Virus record (IMG/VR): IMGVR_UViG_3300036795_000436
Location: 1-36,717 of that record
DNA length: 36,717 bases
Direction: 5' to 3' (one strand)
DNA from: a virus
The position numbers and the translations under genes are program-made. The notes under the pieces were generated by a model, which had not been told where the DNA came from, ran no database searches, and was given only the letters and a program-made list of their open reading frames with translations. Positions 7,763-15,505 of this stretch are shown here, one piece after another (the stretch's first letter is position 1; each line of letters begins with the position of its first letter).

Positions 7763-8781
7763 GCAGCACACCGGTCATGGCATGGGTCGAGGAGTACGGG
7801 CCGCAGACCAACCCCGACTACAGCGTGCTCGACTACATCGCTCGGCACGCGAGCGACCACAAGGGCGTCGACGTCGCCTACTGCTTCCCCGGCATCAACA
7901 CCCTCGCCCAGAAGTCGCGATGGGAACGCAAGACCGTCATGGATGCGATCACCCGGCTCGAGCAACAAGGCTGGCTACTCGTACAGCGCCCGTCCGACCG
8001 TGGCTCCGGGCGCCACAGCGAGTACGTCATTCTCATGGGACGCGAGCCCCAGGTCGTCGCAGACAAGCTCGGCTGGGCCTGCCGTTATCGGTCCGTGCCA
8101 GGTACCTGTCTGAAACAGACGCCACCAGATGGCGCTGGGGCCACCGAGCCCGACACCGTTGAGGTTCACCGCGACCCCGATGGCAACGACGCCCACCGTG
8201 GCGCTCAGGCCGCACCGCCGGCTGACCCGGACCACGAGGCCACCGCGCCTGTGGACAACGATTCGGCACCGTCCGACGATCGGTCCGTCTCAGGTACCGA
8301 TCCACCGCGGACCGGTCCTGGACCGGTCCTGGACCGGTCCGCCCAGGACGGACCTGAAGTAGAGAACTTAAGAACTACACCTACTGGGGTTTGCTCACGA
8401 ACGTCACCAAGTCGCGCGCGAGGCTCGGCGGCTGTGGATATCGAGCTGTTCGAGGAGTTGCAGACCGCGCTCGCTCCGCTCGCACCGACGACCCGGTGGG
8501 ACCTGACCGACCGCGACCTGAGCATGCTCCGGGCTCACATCAGCACGTGGCCCGACGCGAGCTCCGCGATCGCCGATTTCGTCCAGGCCGCCACGTCCGC
8601 CATCGATGAGCTCGGCCCGCCCAACTCGGCCCGCGGCTGGCGCGCGCGCTGGCTCGGCCTCACGCCACCAGGCGCGCTCGACGGCGAGACGCTCTGCACT
8701 GCGCACCAGCTCACCGGCTACCCGGCAGTTCCGACCAGGGCCTGCGCGGAGTGCCGGTCACGCACCGGATCACCGCGCTAG
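7759..8781 (+). CDS. Winged-helix replication-initiator-like protein
   Basis: 340 residues, GTG start overlapping the previous stop. Residues 3-95 form a winged helix-turn-helix of the phage replication-initiator type (VLDYIARHASDHKGVDVAYC, INTLAQKSRWERKTVMDAI, then TRLEQQGWLLVQRPSD). A disordered acidic, Pro-rich linker follows (about 115-215), then a helical C-terminal domain (about 225-310) and a final C-T-A-H ... C-A-E-C zinc-like motif. The linker-coding DNA holds three iterons and an AT-rich island, as lambda gene O holds its origin. No helicase, primase or polymerase is encoded in the window, so it would have to recruit the host replisome. A transcriptional regulator is the alternative. 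Confidence 0.65.
   Translation: MSSTPVMAWVEEYGPQTNPDYSVLDYIARHASDHKGVDVAYCFPGINTLAQKSRWERKTVMDAITRLEQQGWLLVQRPSDRGSGRHSEYVILMGREPQVVADKLGWACRYRSVPGTCLKQTPPDGAGATEPDTVEVHRDPDGNDAHRGAQAAPPADPDHEATAPVDNDSAPSDDRSVSGTDPPRTGPGPVLDRSAQDGPEVENLRTTPTGVCSRTSPSRARGSAAVDIELFEELQTALAPLAPTTRWDLTDRDLSMLRAHISTWPDASSAIADFVQAATSAIDELGPPNSARGWRARWLGLTPPGALDGETLCTAHQLTGYPAVPTRACAECRSRTGSPR
8278..8395 (+). other. Putative replication origin: iterons plus AT-rich island
   Basis: The perfect 10-bp palindrome GGACCGGTCC occurs three times, at 8309-8318, 8320-8329 and 8331-8340, spaced exactly 11 bases apart. Upstream is a 7-bp inverted repeat (GATCGGT 8278-8284 and ACCGATC 8296-8302). Immediately downstream, 8355-8385 is about one-third GC in an otherwise GC-rich genome and carries a tandem AGAACT direct repeat (8363 and 8371). 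Iterons at one helical turn next to an unwinding-type island inside an initiator-like gene is the arrangement of lambdoid origins. Assignment is inference. Confidence 0.5.
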
Positions 8782-8862
8782 TCAGTTCTGGTGATCTTGT
8801 ACCGGATCGATAGGAAACAGCGCCCGGCGTATCGCAGGATGAAGGTCTTCGCTGCTCCAAGG

Positions 8863-8897
8863 GTCGGGGGCTGCCCCTCATGCAAGGGAGCCCCGAC
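8863..8897 (+). promoter_or_regulatory. Hairpin covering a ribosome-binding site
   Basis: Outer arms GTCGGGG (8863-8869) and CCCCGAC (8891-8897), plus inner pairs CT/AG and CCC/GGG, form a bulged stem directly before the ATG at 8900. The only Shine-Dalgarno-like sequence, AAGGGAG (8884-8890), lies in the loop-proximal part and 3' arm, so folding would hide it. Translation control is inferred. Confidence 0.45.
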
Positions 8898-8899
8898 CT

Positions 8900-9793
8900 A
8901 TGTCGCTTCGCCTCGCACCTGAGCCCAGAACCGCCGGCCAGCAGCTCGCCGGTCTCCTCACCGCCAACCACGCCGACGGACCGGGCGCCGCATGCGAACG
9001 CCCGGTCGACCAGGACGCACCAGGCGCCGCCGCGAAGATGACGGCGTACCAGCGGATGTCACTCGTCGCGCAGGCCGACGGCTGGTGGTGCGACTCCTCC
9101 TATGACGGCCACGGCCTCACCTGGTGGTACCCGAAGGTCGTCGACATGGTCGGTGTGCGAAACACCGGCGGCCGGCGCGGATCCGGTGGCGCCGTGGCCG
9201 TGCCGATCGACCTCGGCGCCCTGGACTTCCTTGCCGGCAAGTACTGGGCGCTCGACGAGCCACCGACCGAGCGCACCATCGATGACCCGGACAGCTACCG
9301 CACCGGGTTCACCCCGACCGTCATCGGCCTCGAGCAGTCTGCTCGCACCGCGCTCGGCCTCGAACGCCGGCTGCGACGTCGCCACGAGGGCTACGACGGA
9401 GTATCCGCCGACCCGCGAGTTCTCGAGGCGCTCGCCTGGATCGCCGCGCACGCCGACAACATCGTCGCCGAGGCGCCGCAGCTCGCCGCGACGATCAAGC
9501 ATCACGCGAACCGGCTCCGCGGCCGCGCCATGGTGATGCTGCTCGGCAGCCGGTTCGAGGCCACTGTCAACGAGTGCATGTACTGCGAGCAGCTGACGGT
9601 GATCGCCGACGAGGACCGCGCCGTATGCCGCAACCCGGACTGCCGGCGGCCGGACGGCGCACGCCGCTGCTGGCGGCTGCTCGAGCCGGAGCCCGGCGCC
9701 GAGCTCACCTGGACCGAGGTCGACGAGCCCGACGTCCGCGGCCGCGGCCGGCTCAGCGAAGAGCAGCTCCCGCGATGGACCGAGACAGGCTGA
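8900..9793 (+). CDS. Unknown protein with C-terminal zinc motif
   Basis: 297 residues. It follows the initiator-like gene after a 118-base gap that contains a hairpin. The N-terminal 100 residues include a Trp-rich segment (GWWCDSSYDGHGLTWWYPKV). The middle is helical (ARTALGLERRLRRRHEG and a long Ala-rich helix). Residues about 225-250 contain C-M-Y-C ... C-R-N-P-D-C-R, a likely zinc-binding site. Proteins of this build occur in the replication region of actinophages without an assigned role. A helicase-loader or accessory replication role is a guess from position only. The start is supported by AAGGGAG 10 bases upstream. Confidence 0.6.
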   Translation: MSLRLAPEPRTAGQQLAGLLTANHADGPGAACERPVDQDAPGAAAKMTAYQRMSLVAQADGWWCDSSYDGHGLTWWYPKVVDMVGVRNTGGRRGSGGAVAVPIDLGALDFLAGKYWALDEPPTERTIDDPDSYRTGFTPTVIGLEQSARTALGLERRLRRRHEGYDGVSADPRVLEALAWIAAHADNIVAEAPQLAATIKHHANRLRGRAMVMLLGSRFEATVNECMYCEQLTVIADEDRAVCRNPDCRRPDGARRCWRLLEPEPGAELTWTEVDEPDVRGRGRLSEEQLPRWTETG

Positions 9794-9796
9794 AAG

Positions 9797-10030
9797 TTGG
9801 CAACAAGCACCACCGCGAGCATTCTCGACTTCGACGAGTTCGTACGTCTCGCTGAGGGCCCTTGCCCGCGATGCGGGGCCAGCGCCTCGCATCGCTTCGG
9901 CAGCCCGTCGTATCGGATGTCGTCGGGATCTCCGGTGATCGATGCCGAACTGCCGGAGTGCGGCCGCTGCGGTCACCTCAGCACCTGTCGCGTCACCCGC
10001 GGCCGTCGACGCCGCGTCGCCTTGCCGTAG
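9797..10030 (+). CDS. Small zinc-ribbon protein (TTG start)
   Basis: 77 residues from a TTG at 9797; the only later in-frame ATG would remove half of the zinc site. The paired motifs C-P-R-C-G-A (residues 23-28) and C-G-R-C-G-H (55-60) make a classical four-cysteine zinc ribbon. The tail is strongly basic (RGRRRRV), suggesting nucleic-acid binding. It lies 3 bases after the previous stop. The following 285 bases have no convincing gene. Confidence 0.6.
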   Translation: MATSTTASILDFDEFVRLAEGPCPRCGASASHRFGSPSYRMSSGSPVIDAELPECGRCGHLSTCRVTRGRRRRVALP

Positions 10031-10315
10031 CCGCGTCGCGCACGATAACCGCGTTCCGCTTGACGCGAGCGGTCTTCGTCGCGCATCCTCGTCAACGCCG
10101 GGTACTCGCATGCCCAGGCACAAGGCCAGTCCCTCGGCGGGGCTGGCCTTCGCCATGTTCGGCCTTCGGGCCTCAGCCGGCGCTCCTTCGCTGGCACTCT
10201 GCGCTCGGCTGTGCCAGCGCATGCACATCCACCGCGTGTACGTCCGACCTGCTGATGGCGAACCGGACGCGTCAAGCCCACGAGACGGGCGATCACTTCA
10301 ACGATCGGAGCTGCG
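10031..10315 (+). other. Structured non-coding stretch
   Basis: No reading frame here looks like protein on either strand. It contains a perfect hairpin AAGGCCAG (10122-10129) / CTGGCCTT (10143-10150), a short GGCC-TTCG-GGCC stem (10161-10172) and a perfect 9-bp hairpin CGCTGGCAC (10189-10197) / GTGCCAGCG (10211-10219). No T-tract is visible. It could hold a terminator, a processed leader or a small structured RNA. Confidence 0.4.
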
Positions 10316-10483
10316 TTGCACGCACCGGTCCGCACCCACACGTGCCGCGACGGTCAGCCCGGCGTGCTCAAGCGCGATGAGTCGCACGAGACACCGGTAT
10401 GGCGTTGCACCCGCCCGTGCGGAACGTTCTACGCGATCATCGATGGAGGGTCGGACCCTTCCGGTACAAGGGAGTCACGATGA
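10316..10483 (+). CDS. Tiny zinc-type protein (TTG start)
   Basis: 55 residues from a TTG at 10316 with a GGAG ribosome-binding site (10307-10310) five bases upstream. It has C10 and then C31-x3-C35 within VWRCTRPCGTFYAI. The end of the gene overlaps the ATG of the next one (ATGA), the normal arrangement in this region. It is too short and has too rare a start codon to be found by simple ORF searches. No family is recognised. Confidence 0.5.
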   Translation: MHAPVRTHTCRDGQPGVLKRDESHETPVWRCTRPCGTFYAIIDGGSDPSGTRESR

Positions 10484-10773
10484 CACCGACCGAGGCCGCA
10501 GCCGAGTACTGGGCCACCCTCGACCAGGTCAGCGAGCACAAGCCGATCGCCACCCGCCACGACAAGGCCACGAAGGTCATCAAGGACCACATGGTCGCGA
10601 AGAGCCTGACGACCTACCAGGGCATCCGCCTCAACGAGACCTCGCCGTTCGAGCGGCTCGACCAGGCCGCCGCGATCGCCAAGTTCGGCGACAAGCTCAA
10701 GGACTGCATCATCGAGCAGGTCAGGCGTTCACTGATCCCAGTGAAGCGGCCCTCGCGGCTCGCCAAGTCCTAG
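10480..10773 (+). CDS. Small early protein, unknown function
   Basis: 97 residues from ATG 10480, preceded by AAGGGAG (10468-10474); an upstream extension to 10399 overlaps the TTG-start gene and is unlikely. The protein is helical and charged (EAAAEYWATLDQVSEHKPIA, then KVIKDHMVAKSLTTYQGIRL), ending in a basic tail (PVKRPSRLAKS). No cysteine pair and no known family. It resembles small actinophage proteins that sit near the replication genes. Confidence 0.6.
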   Translation: MTPTEAAAEYWATLDQVSEHKPIATRHDKATKVIKDHMVAKSLTTYQGIRLNETSPFERLDQAAAIAKFGDKLKDCIIEQVRRSLIPVKRPSRLAKS

Positions 10774-10782
10774 CGCCCAGCC

Positions 10783-11004
10783 ATGACCGACGGCCAGCTC
10801 GCGAAAGCAGCCGTCCTGCATTTCGGCGGCCGCCGGCGCGCCGAGCACATCCTGACCTGCGAACGGTGCCACCACGGCGAGGACGGCATCTTCGTCGCCT
10901 GTCCTCGCTGCCCGGGAGCTGACTCGTGGGATCACCGTCCGATGTCCGTGCCAAGTGCGCCCAGTGTGGTCCGGTCGAGCTCTCTGCAGAGCTCGTCAGC
11001 CTGA
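10783..11004 (+). CDS. Small zinc-ribbon-like protein
   Basis: 73 residues. ATG at 10783. Residues 26-43 contain C-E-R-C-H-H ... C-P-R-C-P, a four-cysteine zinc ribbon. The last 25 residues are low complexity and Ser-rich and overlap the next gene by 79 bases, unusually long for this genome, so the true C-terminus may be functional only up to about residue 50. A sequencing frameshift is possible but not required. No family is recognised. Confidence 0.5.
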   Translation: MTDGQLAKAAVLHFGGRRRAEHILTCERCHHGEDGIFVACPRCPGADSWDHRPMSVPSAPSVVRSSSLQSSSA

Positions 11005-11252
11005 TCCGGTTCACCGACCTCGGCACCATCAGCTACGCGTTCAACTGCCCGCACTGCCACGCGCAGCAGATCAAGCCGGCCGACGAGTACATCGCCGGGC
11101 TGTTGCGCACCGCCGGCGTCATCCCGATCCACTGGCGCACACCAGCCGAGCTCGACGAGAAGCACGACGGGCTGCCCGTGTCGTACGACGACCTGCTCGA
11201 CCTCATGCTGCAGCTGTCGCGTGAGTCCACGGGAATCAGCCTCGAGGCGTAG
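10926..11252 (+). CDS. Zinc-ribbon protein of the pre-terminase region
   Basis: 108 residues from a GTG with a GGGAG ribosome-binding site 7 bases upstream (10914-10918). The N-terminal half has C-A-Q-C-G-P (residues 11-16) and C-P-H-C-H (41-45) flanking a beta-hairpin, a complete zinc ribbon. The C-terminal half is helical and acidic (ELDEKHDGLPVSYDDLLDLM). Proteins of this build are common just upstream of the terminase in actinophages. Function unknown. Confidence 0.65.
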   Translation: MGSPSDVRAKCAQCGPVELSAELVSLIRFTDLGTISYAFNCPHCHAQQIKPADEYIAGLLRTAGVIPIHWRTPAELDEKHDGLPVSYDDLLDLMLQLSRESTGISLEA

Positions 11253-11256
11253 CGCG

Positions 11257-11403
11257 ATGGACACGGTCTGCTCACGTTGCGGCGGACCGCTAGCCAAGGG
11301 CGACCAGGTGCAGGCCACCTGGCGTCGCATCGCTGGTTGCAACATCAGAGCGTTGCGACACCGCGACTGCCCACCGCGGCCGCCGTCGACAACCTGCAGT
11401 TGA
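11257..11403 (+). CDS. Tiny zinc-binding protein
   Basis: 48 residues from ATG 11257 (an upstream in-frame start at 11221 would overlap the previous gene). C-S-R-C-G-G-P-L (residues 5-12), and later C29 and H-R-D-C (about 35-38), give a plausible zinc knuckle of the type seen in small phage proteins near HNH nucleases. The stop overlaps the HNH start in TGATG. Confidence 0.5.
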   Translation: MDTVCSRCGGPLAKGDQVQATWRRIAGCNIRALRHRDCPPRPPSTTCS

Positions 11404-11729
11404 TGGCACTGCGCCGCTGCCTCGACTGCGGCGAGCTGTGCAACGGCACGCGCTGCCTCGACTGCGCCCGGACCCGTGACGCCGTCCGGCGACCATCCCG
11501 GCACCTGCGCTACCCACCCGAGTACGAGGCCAACAGGCTGATCGCGCTCGAGCGCGACAACTACGAATGCCAGCTGCGGCTGGCCGGGTGCACCGACGTC
11601 GCGACGACGGCGGACCACATCACGCCGCGCCATCTCGGTGGCGGCCACGACCTCGGCAACCTCCGTGCTGCGTGCAGCCACTGCAACTCCGCCCGGGGCG
11701 CAGGCCGGGGGGGCGGGTCCGACACGTAA
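11403..11729 (+). CDS. HNH endonuclease
   Basis: 108 residues from the ATG in TGATG. The first 25 residues carry two C-x2-C-type pairs (C-L-D-C-G, C-L-D-C-A). The HNH beta-beta-alpha metal fold follows: Y-E-C (first strand), then A-D-H-I-T-P-R-H (about residues 73-80, where D-H supplies the general base), then N-L-R-A-A-C-S-H-C-N-S (about 88-98). HNH proteins encoded immediately upstream of the terminase are required with the terminase for cos cleavage in HK97-type phages, and the position here fits exactly. A G7 run lies near the 3' end. Confidence 0.85.
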   Translation: MALRRCLDCGELCNGTRCLDCARTRDAVRRPSRHLRYPPEYEANRLIALERDNYECQLRLAGCTDVATTADHITPRHLGGGHDLGNLRAACSHCNSARGAGRGGGSDT

Positions 11730-11805
11730 CACCGTCCAGGGCGAGCACCCCGCGCCTAGCCGGTCGCGGTCTGTACGGAATCCAAAAACCTGACGGGCGG
11801 TGCCG
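11730..11805 (+). other. Intergenic gap, candidate cos-proximal region
   Basis: Seventy-six bases between the HNH nuclease and small terminase genes. In cos phages with this gene order the packaging site lies close by. No overhang sequence or symmetric site can be picked out with confidence. Confidence 0.25.
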
Positions 11806-12399
11806 ATGGCGGTCGCCGGCCGCAAGCCCAGCGACACCGGACAGACCCGCGACCGCAACCCGCGGGCGCATGACTGGACCGACGTCGTCGACGTTCCCTA
11901 CGCCGGGCCGTCACCCGAGCTGCCCGCCCACCACTGGATGCCGCAGACCCTCGAGTGGTACGAGACCGTCCGAGCCTTGCCGCACGCGATCTTGTGGAAC
12001 CCCGGCGACTGGCTGTTCATCCACTCGACCGCGCACGTCGTCGACGGCTTCTACCGCGAGCCGGCGTTCGACTCCGAGAGCGGCCGCAAGATCTCCGACG
12101 GCGGCCCGAAGGACTACGCCGTCGAGCTCCGCCAGCGCGAGAAGATCATCGGTCTCACCGTCGACGCCCGCCGCGACCTCCGGATCCGCTACACCGACCC
12201 GCCGAGCAGCTCGGCTGCCGTGGCCGCGGCCTCCTCACCAACCCGCGACCCGCGGCAACGCGTCGCCAAGCCGGCCGGCGAGACACCCGCACCGAAGAAG
12301 CGCACCGCCAGGAAGAAAACACCGCCGAAGAAGCCGGCCGCGAAACGCGCCGTAGCGAAGAAGGCGTCGCCAGCAAGCAGGGTCCGACGTGGCGCCTGA
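11806..12399 (+). CDS. Terminase small subunit
   Basis: 197 residues from ATG 11806 (GTG at 11800 is also possible). The core (residues 40-125) contains YETVRALPHAILWNPGDW and ELRQREKIIGLTVDARRDLR, the pattern of actinobacteriophage small terminases, which recognise the packaging site and load DNA onto the motor. The C-terminal 55 residues are a Lys/Ala/Pro-rich tail (KKRTARKKTPPKKPAAKR), probably disordered and DNA-binding, longer than in many homologues. It overlaps the large subunit by 11 bases. Confidence 0.8.
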   Translation: MAVAGRKPSDTGQTRDRNPRAHDWTDVVDVPYAGPSPELPAHHWMPQTLEWYETVRALPHAILWNPGDWLFIHSTAHVVDGFYREPAFDSESGRKISDGGPKDYAVELRQREKIIGLTVDARRDLRIRYTDPPSSSAAVAAASSPTRDPRQRVAKPAGETPAPKKRTARKKTPPKKPAAKRAVAKKASPASRVRRGA

Positions 12400-14035
12400 C
12401 CCGAGCGCGACCCTCGGCTACGCCGGCGTCGCATGGATCGAGCACTACCTGCCGCACGGCCCGGGCGACGTGCAAGGCGACCCGATCGAGCTCGACGCCG
12501 AGCTCATCGAGTTCATCGCCGAGGCCTACCGCGTCGACGAGCACGGCCGCCGCTGCTACGACGAGGCGTTCTTCTCCCGGTCCAAGGGCCGCGCCAAATC
12601 CGAGCTCGCCGGGATGCTGGTCTGCTTCGAGTTCGTCGGGCCCGCCCGCTTCGACCACTGGGCCGTCGCCGGCGAGACGATGACCTGCGCCAGCTGCGCC
12701 GAGGTCCTTTACGTCTACGACGAGGGCGACCCGGTCGGCGCGCCGATCACCTACCCGTTCATCCGGTGCATGGCCACCGAAGAAGGCCAGTCCGGCAACA
12801 CCTACGACAACGTCAGCTACATGCTCGAGCAGCTGCTCGAGCAGCACCCGGATGACTTCCCCGGCATCGACATCGGGAACAAGGCCGCGACCTCGACCCG
12901 GGTGTTCCTCCAAGGCGGCGGCGAGATCCGGCCGTCCACCGCGTCGAATGCGTCGAAGGACGGCGGCAAGGAAACCTTCACCGTCTACGACGAGACCCAC
13001 CTCTACATCACGCCGGCGCTTCGCGGCATGTACTCCACCGTCCGGCGCAACGCGCTGAAACGCAAGATCGCCCAGCCGTGGCTGCTGCAGACCTCGACGA
13101 TGTACGGCAAGGGCGAGGACTCCGTCGCCGAGCAGACCCACAAGGCGCACACCAAAGGCGCCGCCCGCAAGCTGCTGTTCGACCACGTCGAAGCACCCGA
13201 AGGCCTCGACCCCGAGAACCGCGCCGACCGGGTCAAAGGCCTCGCCCACTGCTACGGCCCGTTCCACGTCGTGATGCCACTCGAGGACATCGCGGACGAG
13301 TACACCGACCCGCGCACCGAAACCTCGGACTGGCTGCGCTACTTCTGGAACCGGGCCTCGGCCGGATCCGCCGACCTCGTCGACGCGCACCGCTGGGCGT
13401 CACTCGCCGTCGACGACGAGGACCAGGCGCTCAAGCCGCGCGACCAGATCGCGCTCGGCTTCGACGGCAGCCGCTCCGATGACTCCACCGCACTGATCGC
13501 CGTACGCCTCACCGACCTGTTCGCGGTCCCGATCAAGATCTGGTCCCGGCCACCTCGAGCAGCCGAAGACTGGCGGGTCGACCGCGGCGACGTCGACGCG
13601 GTGATGACCGACACGTACTCCGCGTACCGGGTCACGATGTGCTTCGCCGACCCCAACAAGTGGGAGCCCTACCTCGACCTGTGGGAAGCCCGCTGGCCCA
13701 AACGGATCGCCGAAGAGTGGCCCGGCGTCCAGCGCACCGACCGCAACGTCCGCCTGCTCCGCGCCCACATCAAAGACGGGTCGCTGAACCACAACGGCGA
13801 TGTCGAGCTCGCGAAGCACATGCACAACGCCGCGATCGTCAAGGGCCGCCTCAAACCCGCCGCAGAGGTCGACGAGGACGACGACCTCGCCAAGTACTAC
13901 CTCGGCATCAAGAAGAAAGGCGCCGGCAAGATCGACGCCGCCTTCGCCCTCATGCTCGCCGTCGCGGCCGCCGGCTGGTCCATCGAACACGGAGCGCGCA
14001 CCACGCGCCGAACCTTCTGGGGAGCAGCCGCATGA
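12389..14035 (+). CDS. Terminase large subunit
   Basis: 548 residues, GTG start. The ATPase motor has a variant Walker A, S-R-S-K-G-R-A-K-S (residues 63-71), and Walker B F-T-V-Y-D-E-T-H (197-204, D201-E202). The nuclease domain begins with the acidic motif L-G-F-D-G-S-R-S-D-D-S-T (356-367) and ends with K-I-D-A-A-F-A-L-M-L-A, where the Asp is the usual third metal ligand. Between the two Walker motifs lies a C-x2-C segment (100-103). The enzyme pumps DNA into proheads and cuts the concatemer. It overlaps small terminase upstream and a membrane protein downstream. Confidence 0.93.
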   Translation: MAPDPSATLGYAGVAWIEHYLPHGPGDVQGDPIELDAELIEFIAEAYRVDEHGRRCYDEAFFSRSKGRAKSELAGMLVCFEFVGPARFDHWAVAGETMTCASCAEVLYVYDEGDPVGAPITYPFIRCMATEEGQSGNTYDNVSYMLEQLLEQHPDDFPGIDIGNKAATSTRVFLQGGGEIRPSTASNASKDGGKETFTVYDETHLYITPALRGMYSTVRRNALKRKIAQPWLLQTSTMYGKGEDSVAEQTHKAHTKGAARKLLFDHVEAPEGLDPENRADRVKGLAHCYGPFHVVMPLEDIADEYTDPRTETSDWLRYFWNRASAGSADLVDAHRWASLAVDDEDQALKPRDQIALGFDGSRSDDSTALIAVRLTDLFAVPIKIWSRPPRAAEDWRVDRGDVDAVMTDTYSAYRVTMCFADPNKWEPYLDLWEARWPKRIAEEWPGVQRTDRNVRLLRAHIKDGSLNHNGDVELAKHMHNAAIVKGRLKPAAEVDEDDDLAKYYLGIKKKGAGKIDAAFALMLAVAAAGWSIEHGARTTRRTFWGAAA

Positions 14036-14199
14036 GGCAGATCTACGCCTGCTACGCCGCCGGCGTCGCCCTCGTCGGGCTCGCCGGCTTCTTCTCACCC
14101 GTGCCCGAGCTCGGCTACCTCGCGCTCGGCGCCGGTGCGATCTACGCCGCCCACGAGCTCGTCGACGACGGAGAGGACGACCGTGGCGACACTGCGTGA
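14032..14199 (+). CDS. Small membrane protein between terminase and portal
   Basis: 55 residues, ATGA overlap with the terminase stop. Two hydrophobic segments (AGVALVGLAGFFSPV and LGYLALGAGAIYAA) with a short turn, followed by an acidic tail (DDGEDDRGD). It overlaps the portal start by 17 bases. Small membrane proteins occupy this position in several actinophages. The role is unknown. Confidence 0.55.
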   Translation: MRQIYACYAAGVALVGLAGFFSPVPELGYLALGAGAIYAAHELVDDGEDDRGDTA

Positions 14200-15505
14200 C
14201 CGCCGCGCCGCCGCACGCCAGTCCGAGACGCGCTACAGCTTCGACGAGTTCGTGAAGTGGAAGACAGTCGGCAACACGACCTTCCCGGCCGGCGTCGGCA
14301 CCGTCACCCTCGGGCCTGGCGGAAAGCGCGCCGAGGGCTCCGATGACCACCTGGTCCACTACCGGACCAACAGCACCGTGTTCTCCTGCATGCTGCTGCG
14401 CCAGTCGGTCTTCGCCGAGATCACCTTCCGCTACGCCAACGTCAACAACGGCCGGATCGGCAAGCTGTTCGGAACACCCTCGCTGGACCTGCTCGCCAAG
14501 CCGTGGCCCAACGGCACCACCGGTGAGCTCGCGACCCGGATGATCCAGGACGTCGACCTCGCCGGCAACTTCTTCGCCGTACGCCACAACAACCGGCTCT
14601 ACCGCCGCGACCCGCGCCGGATGGCGATCGTGCTCACCGGCGATCCGCTCACCGACGAGTTCGTCGACGTCGCCGGCTACGTCTACCAACCGGTCTCCGG
14701 CGGCATGTTCACCTACCTGCCCTCCGAGGTCTGCCACTGGTCGCCGATCCCGGACCCTGAGGCGACCTACCGCGGCATGTCGTGGCTGACCCCGGTGCTG
14801 CGCGAGATCAACGCCGACAACGCCGCCCAGGACCACAAGGCCAACTTCTTCGCCAACGGCGCCACCCCGAACATCGTCGTGAAGTTCCCCGAAGATGTCA
14901 TGGACGAAGACGAGTTCGAGCGCTTCAAGGCCAAGATGCACCAGGACTACGGCGGCGTCACCAACGCCTACAAGACGCTGTACCTCGCGCCCGGCGCGGA
15001 CCTCGAGGTCGTCGGCACGAACCTGGTCCAGCTCGCCTTCGACGAGACCCAGGGCCGCGACGAGACCCGCATCGCCGCCGCCGGCGGTGTCCCCGCCGCG
15101 CTCGTCGGGCTCAAGGAGTCCCTGAAGGGCTCGAGCCTGAACACCGGCAACTACTCCGCCGCCCGCCGACGCTTCGCCGACGCCACCATGCGCCCGCTCT
15201 ACCGCTCCGCCGCCGCGGCGCTCGAGACGCTGGTGCCAGCACCGGACGCCTCGAAGCTCTGGTACGACGACGGCCAGGTCGCGTTCTTCCGCGAGGACCG
15301 CGGCGACGCGGCCACCATCGAGAACACCAAGGCGATCTCTATCCGCCAGCTCGTCGACGCCGGCTACACGCCGGAGACGGTCGTTGAGGCCGTCGAGGCC
15401 GAGGACATGACGCTCCTCGAGCACTCCGGCCTGTTCTCCGTCCAGCTCCAACCTCCCGGCCCCGGCCAGGACGCCAACGACCCTGCCGCTGGAGGCAACA
15501 AGTGA
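14183..15505 (+). CDS. Portal protein, HK97 family
   Basis: 440 residues from GTG 14183 (the reading frame upstream of it overlaps a separate gene and is low quality). The family pattern is present: an early V-F-S-C-M-x-L-R-x-S-V-F-A-E (about residues 63-76), D-L-A-G-N-F-F-A-V-R, P-S-E-V-C-H-W-S and the G-M-S-W-L-T-P-V block, then N-F-F-A-N-G-A-T-P. The protein forms the dodecameric ring at the capsid vertex through which DNA enters. It is followed, with 4-base overlap, by the maturation protease. Confidence 0.92.
   Translation: MATLRDRRAAARQSETRYSFDEFVKWKTVGNTTFPAGVGTVTLGPGGKRAEGSDDHLVHYRTNSTVFSCMLLRQSVFAEITFRYANVNNGRIGKLFGTPSLDLLAKPWPNGTTGELATRMIQDVDLAGNFFAVRHNNRLYRRDPRRMAIVLTGDPLTDEFVDVAGYVYQPVSGGMFTYLPSEVCHWSPIPDPEATYRGMSWLTPVLREINADNAAQDHKANFFANGATPNIVVKFPEDVMDEDEFERFKAKMHQDYGGVTNAYKTLYLAPGADLEVVGTNLVQLAFDETQGRDETRIAAAGGVPAALVGLKESLKGSSLNTGNYSAARRRFADATMRPLYRSAAAALETLVPAPDASKLWYDDGQVAFFREDRGDAATIENTKAISIRQLVDAGYTPETVVEAVEAEDMTLLEHSGLFSVQLQPPGPGQDANDPAAGGNK

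Noticed and set aside
10783-11252. Overlap of 79 bases between two zinc-ribbon genes taken as a frameshifted single gene
   Set aside because: The second gene has its own start and a good ribosome-binding site, and both proteins have complete metal sites, so two genes are more likely.
11730-11805. Exact cos overhang
   Set aside because: The gene order suggests a cos site nearby, but no overhang sequence can be distinguished from background without virion end data.
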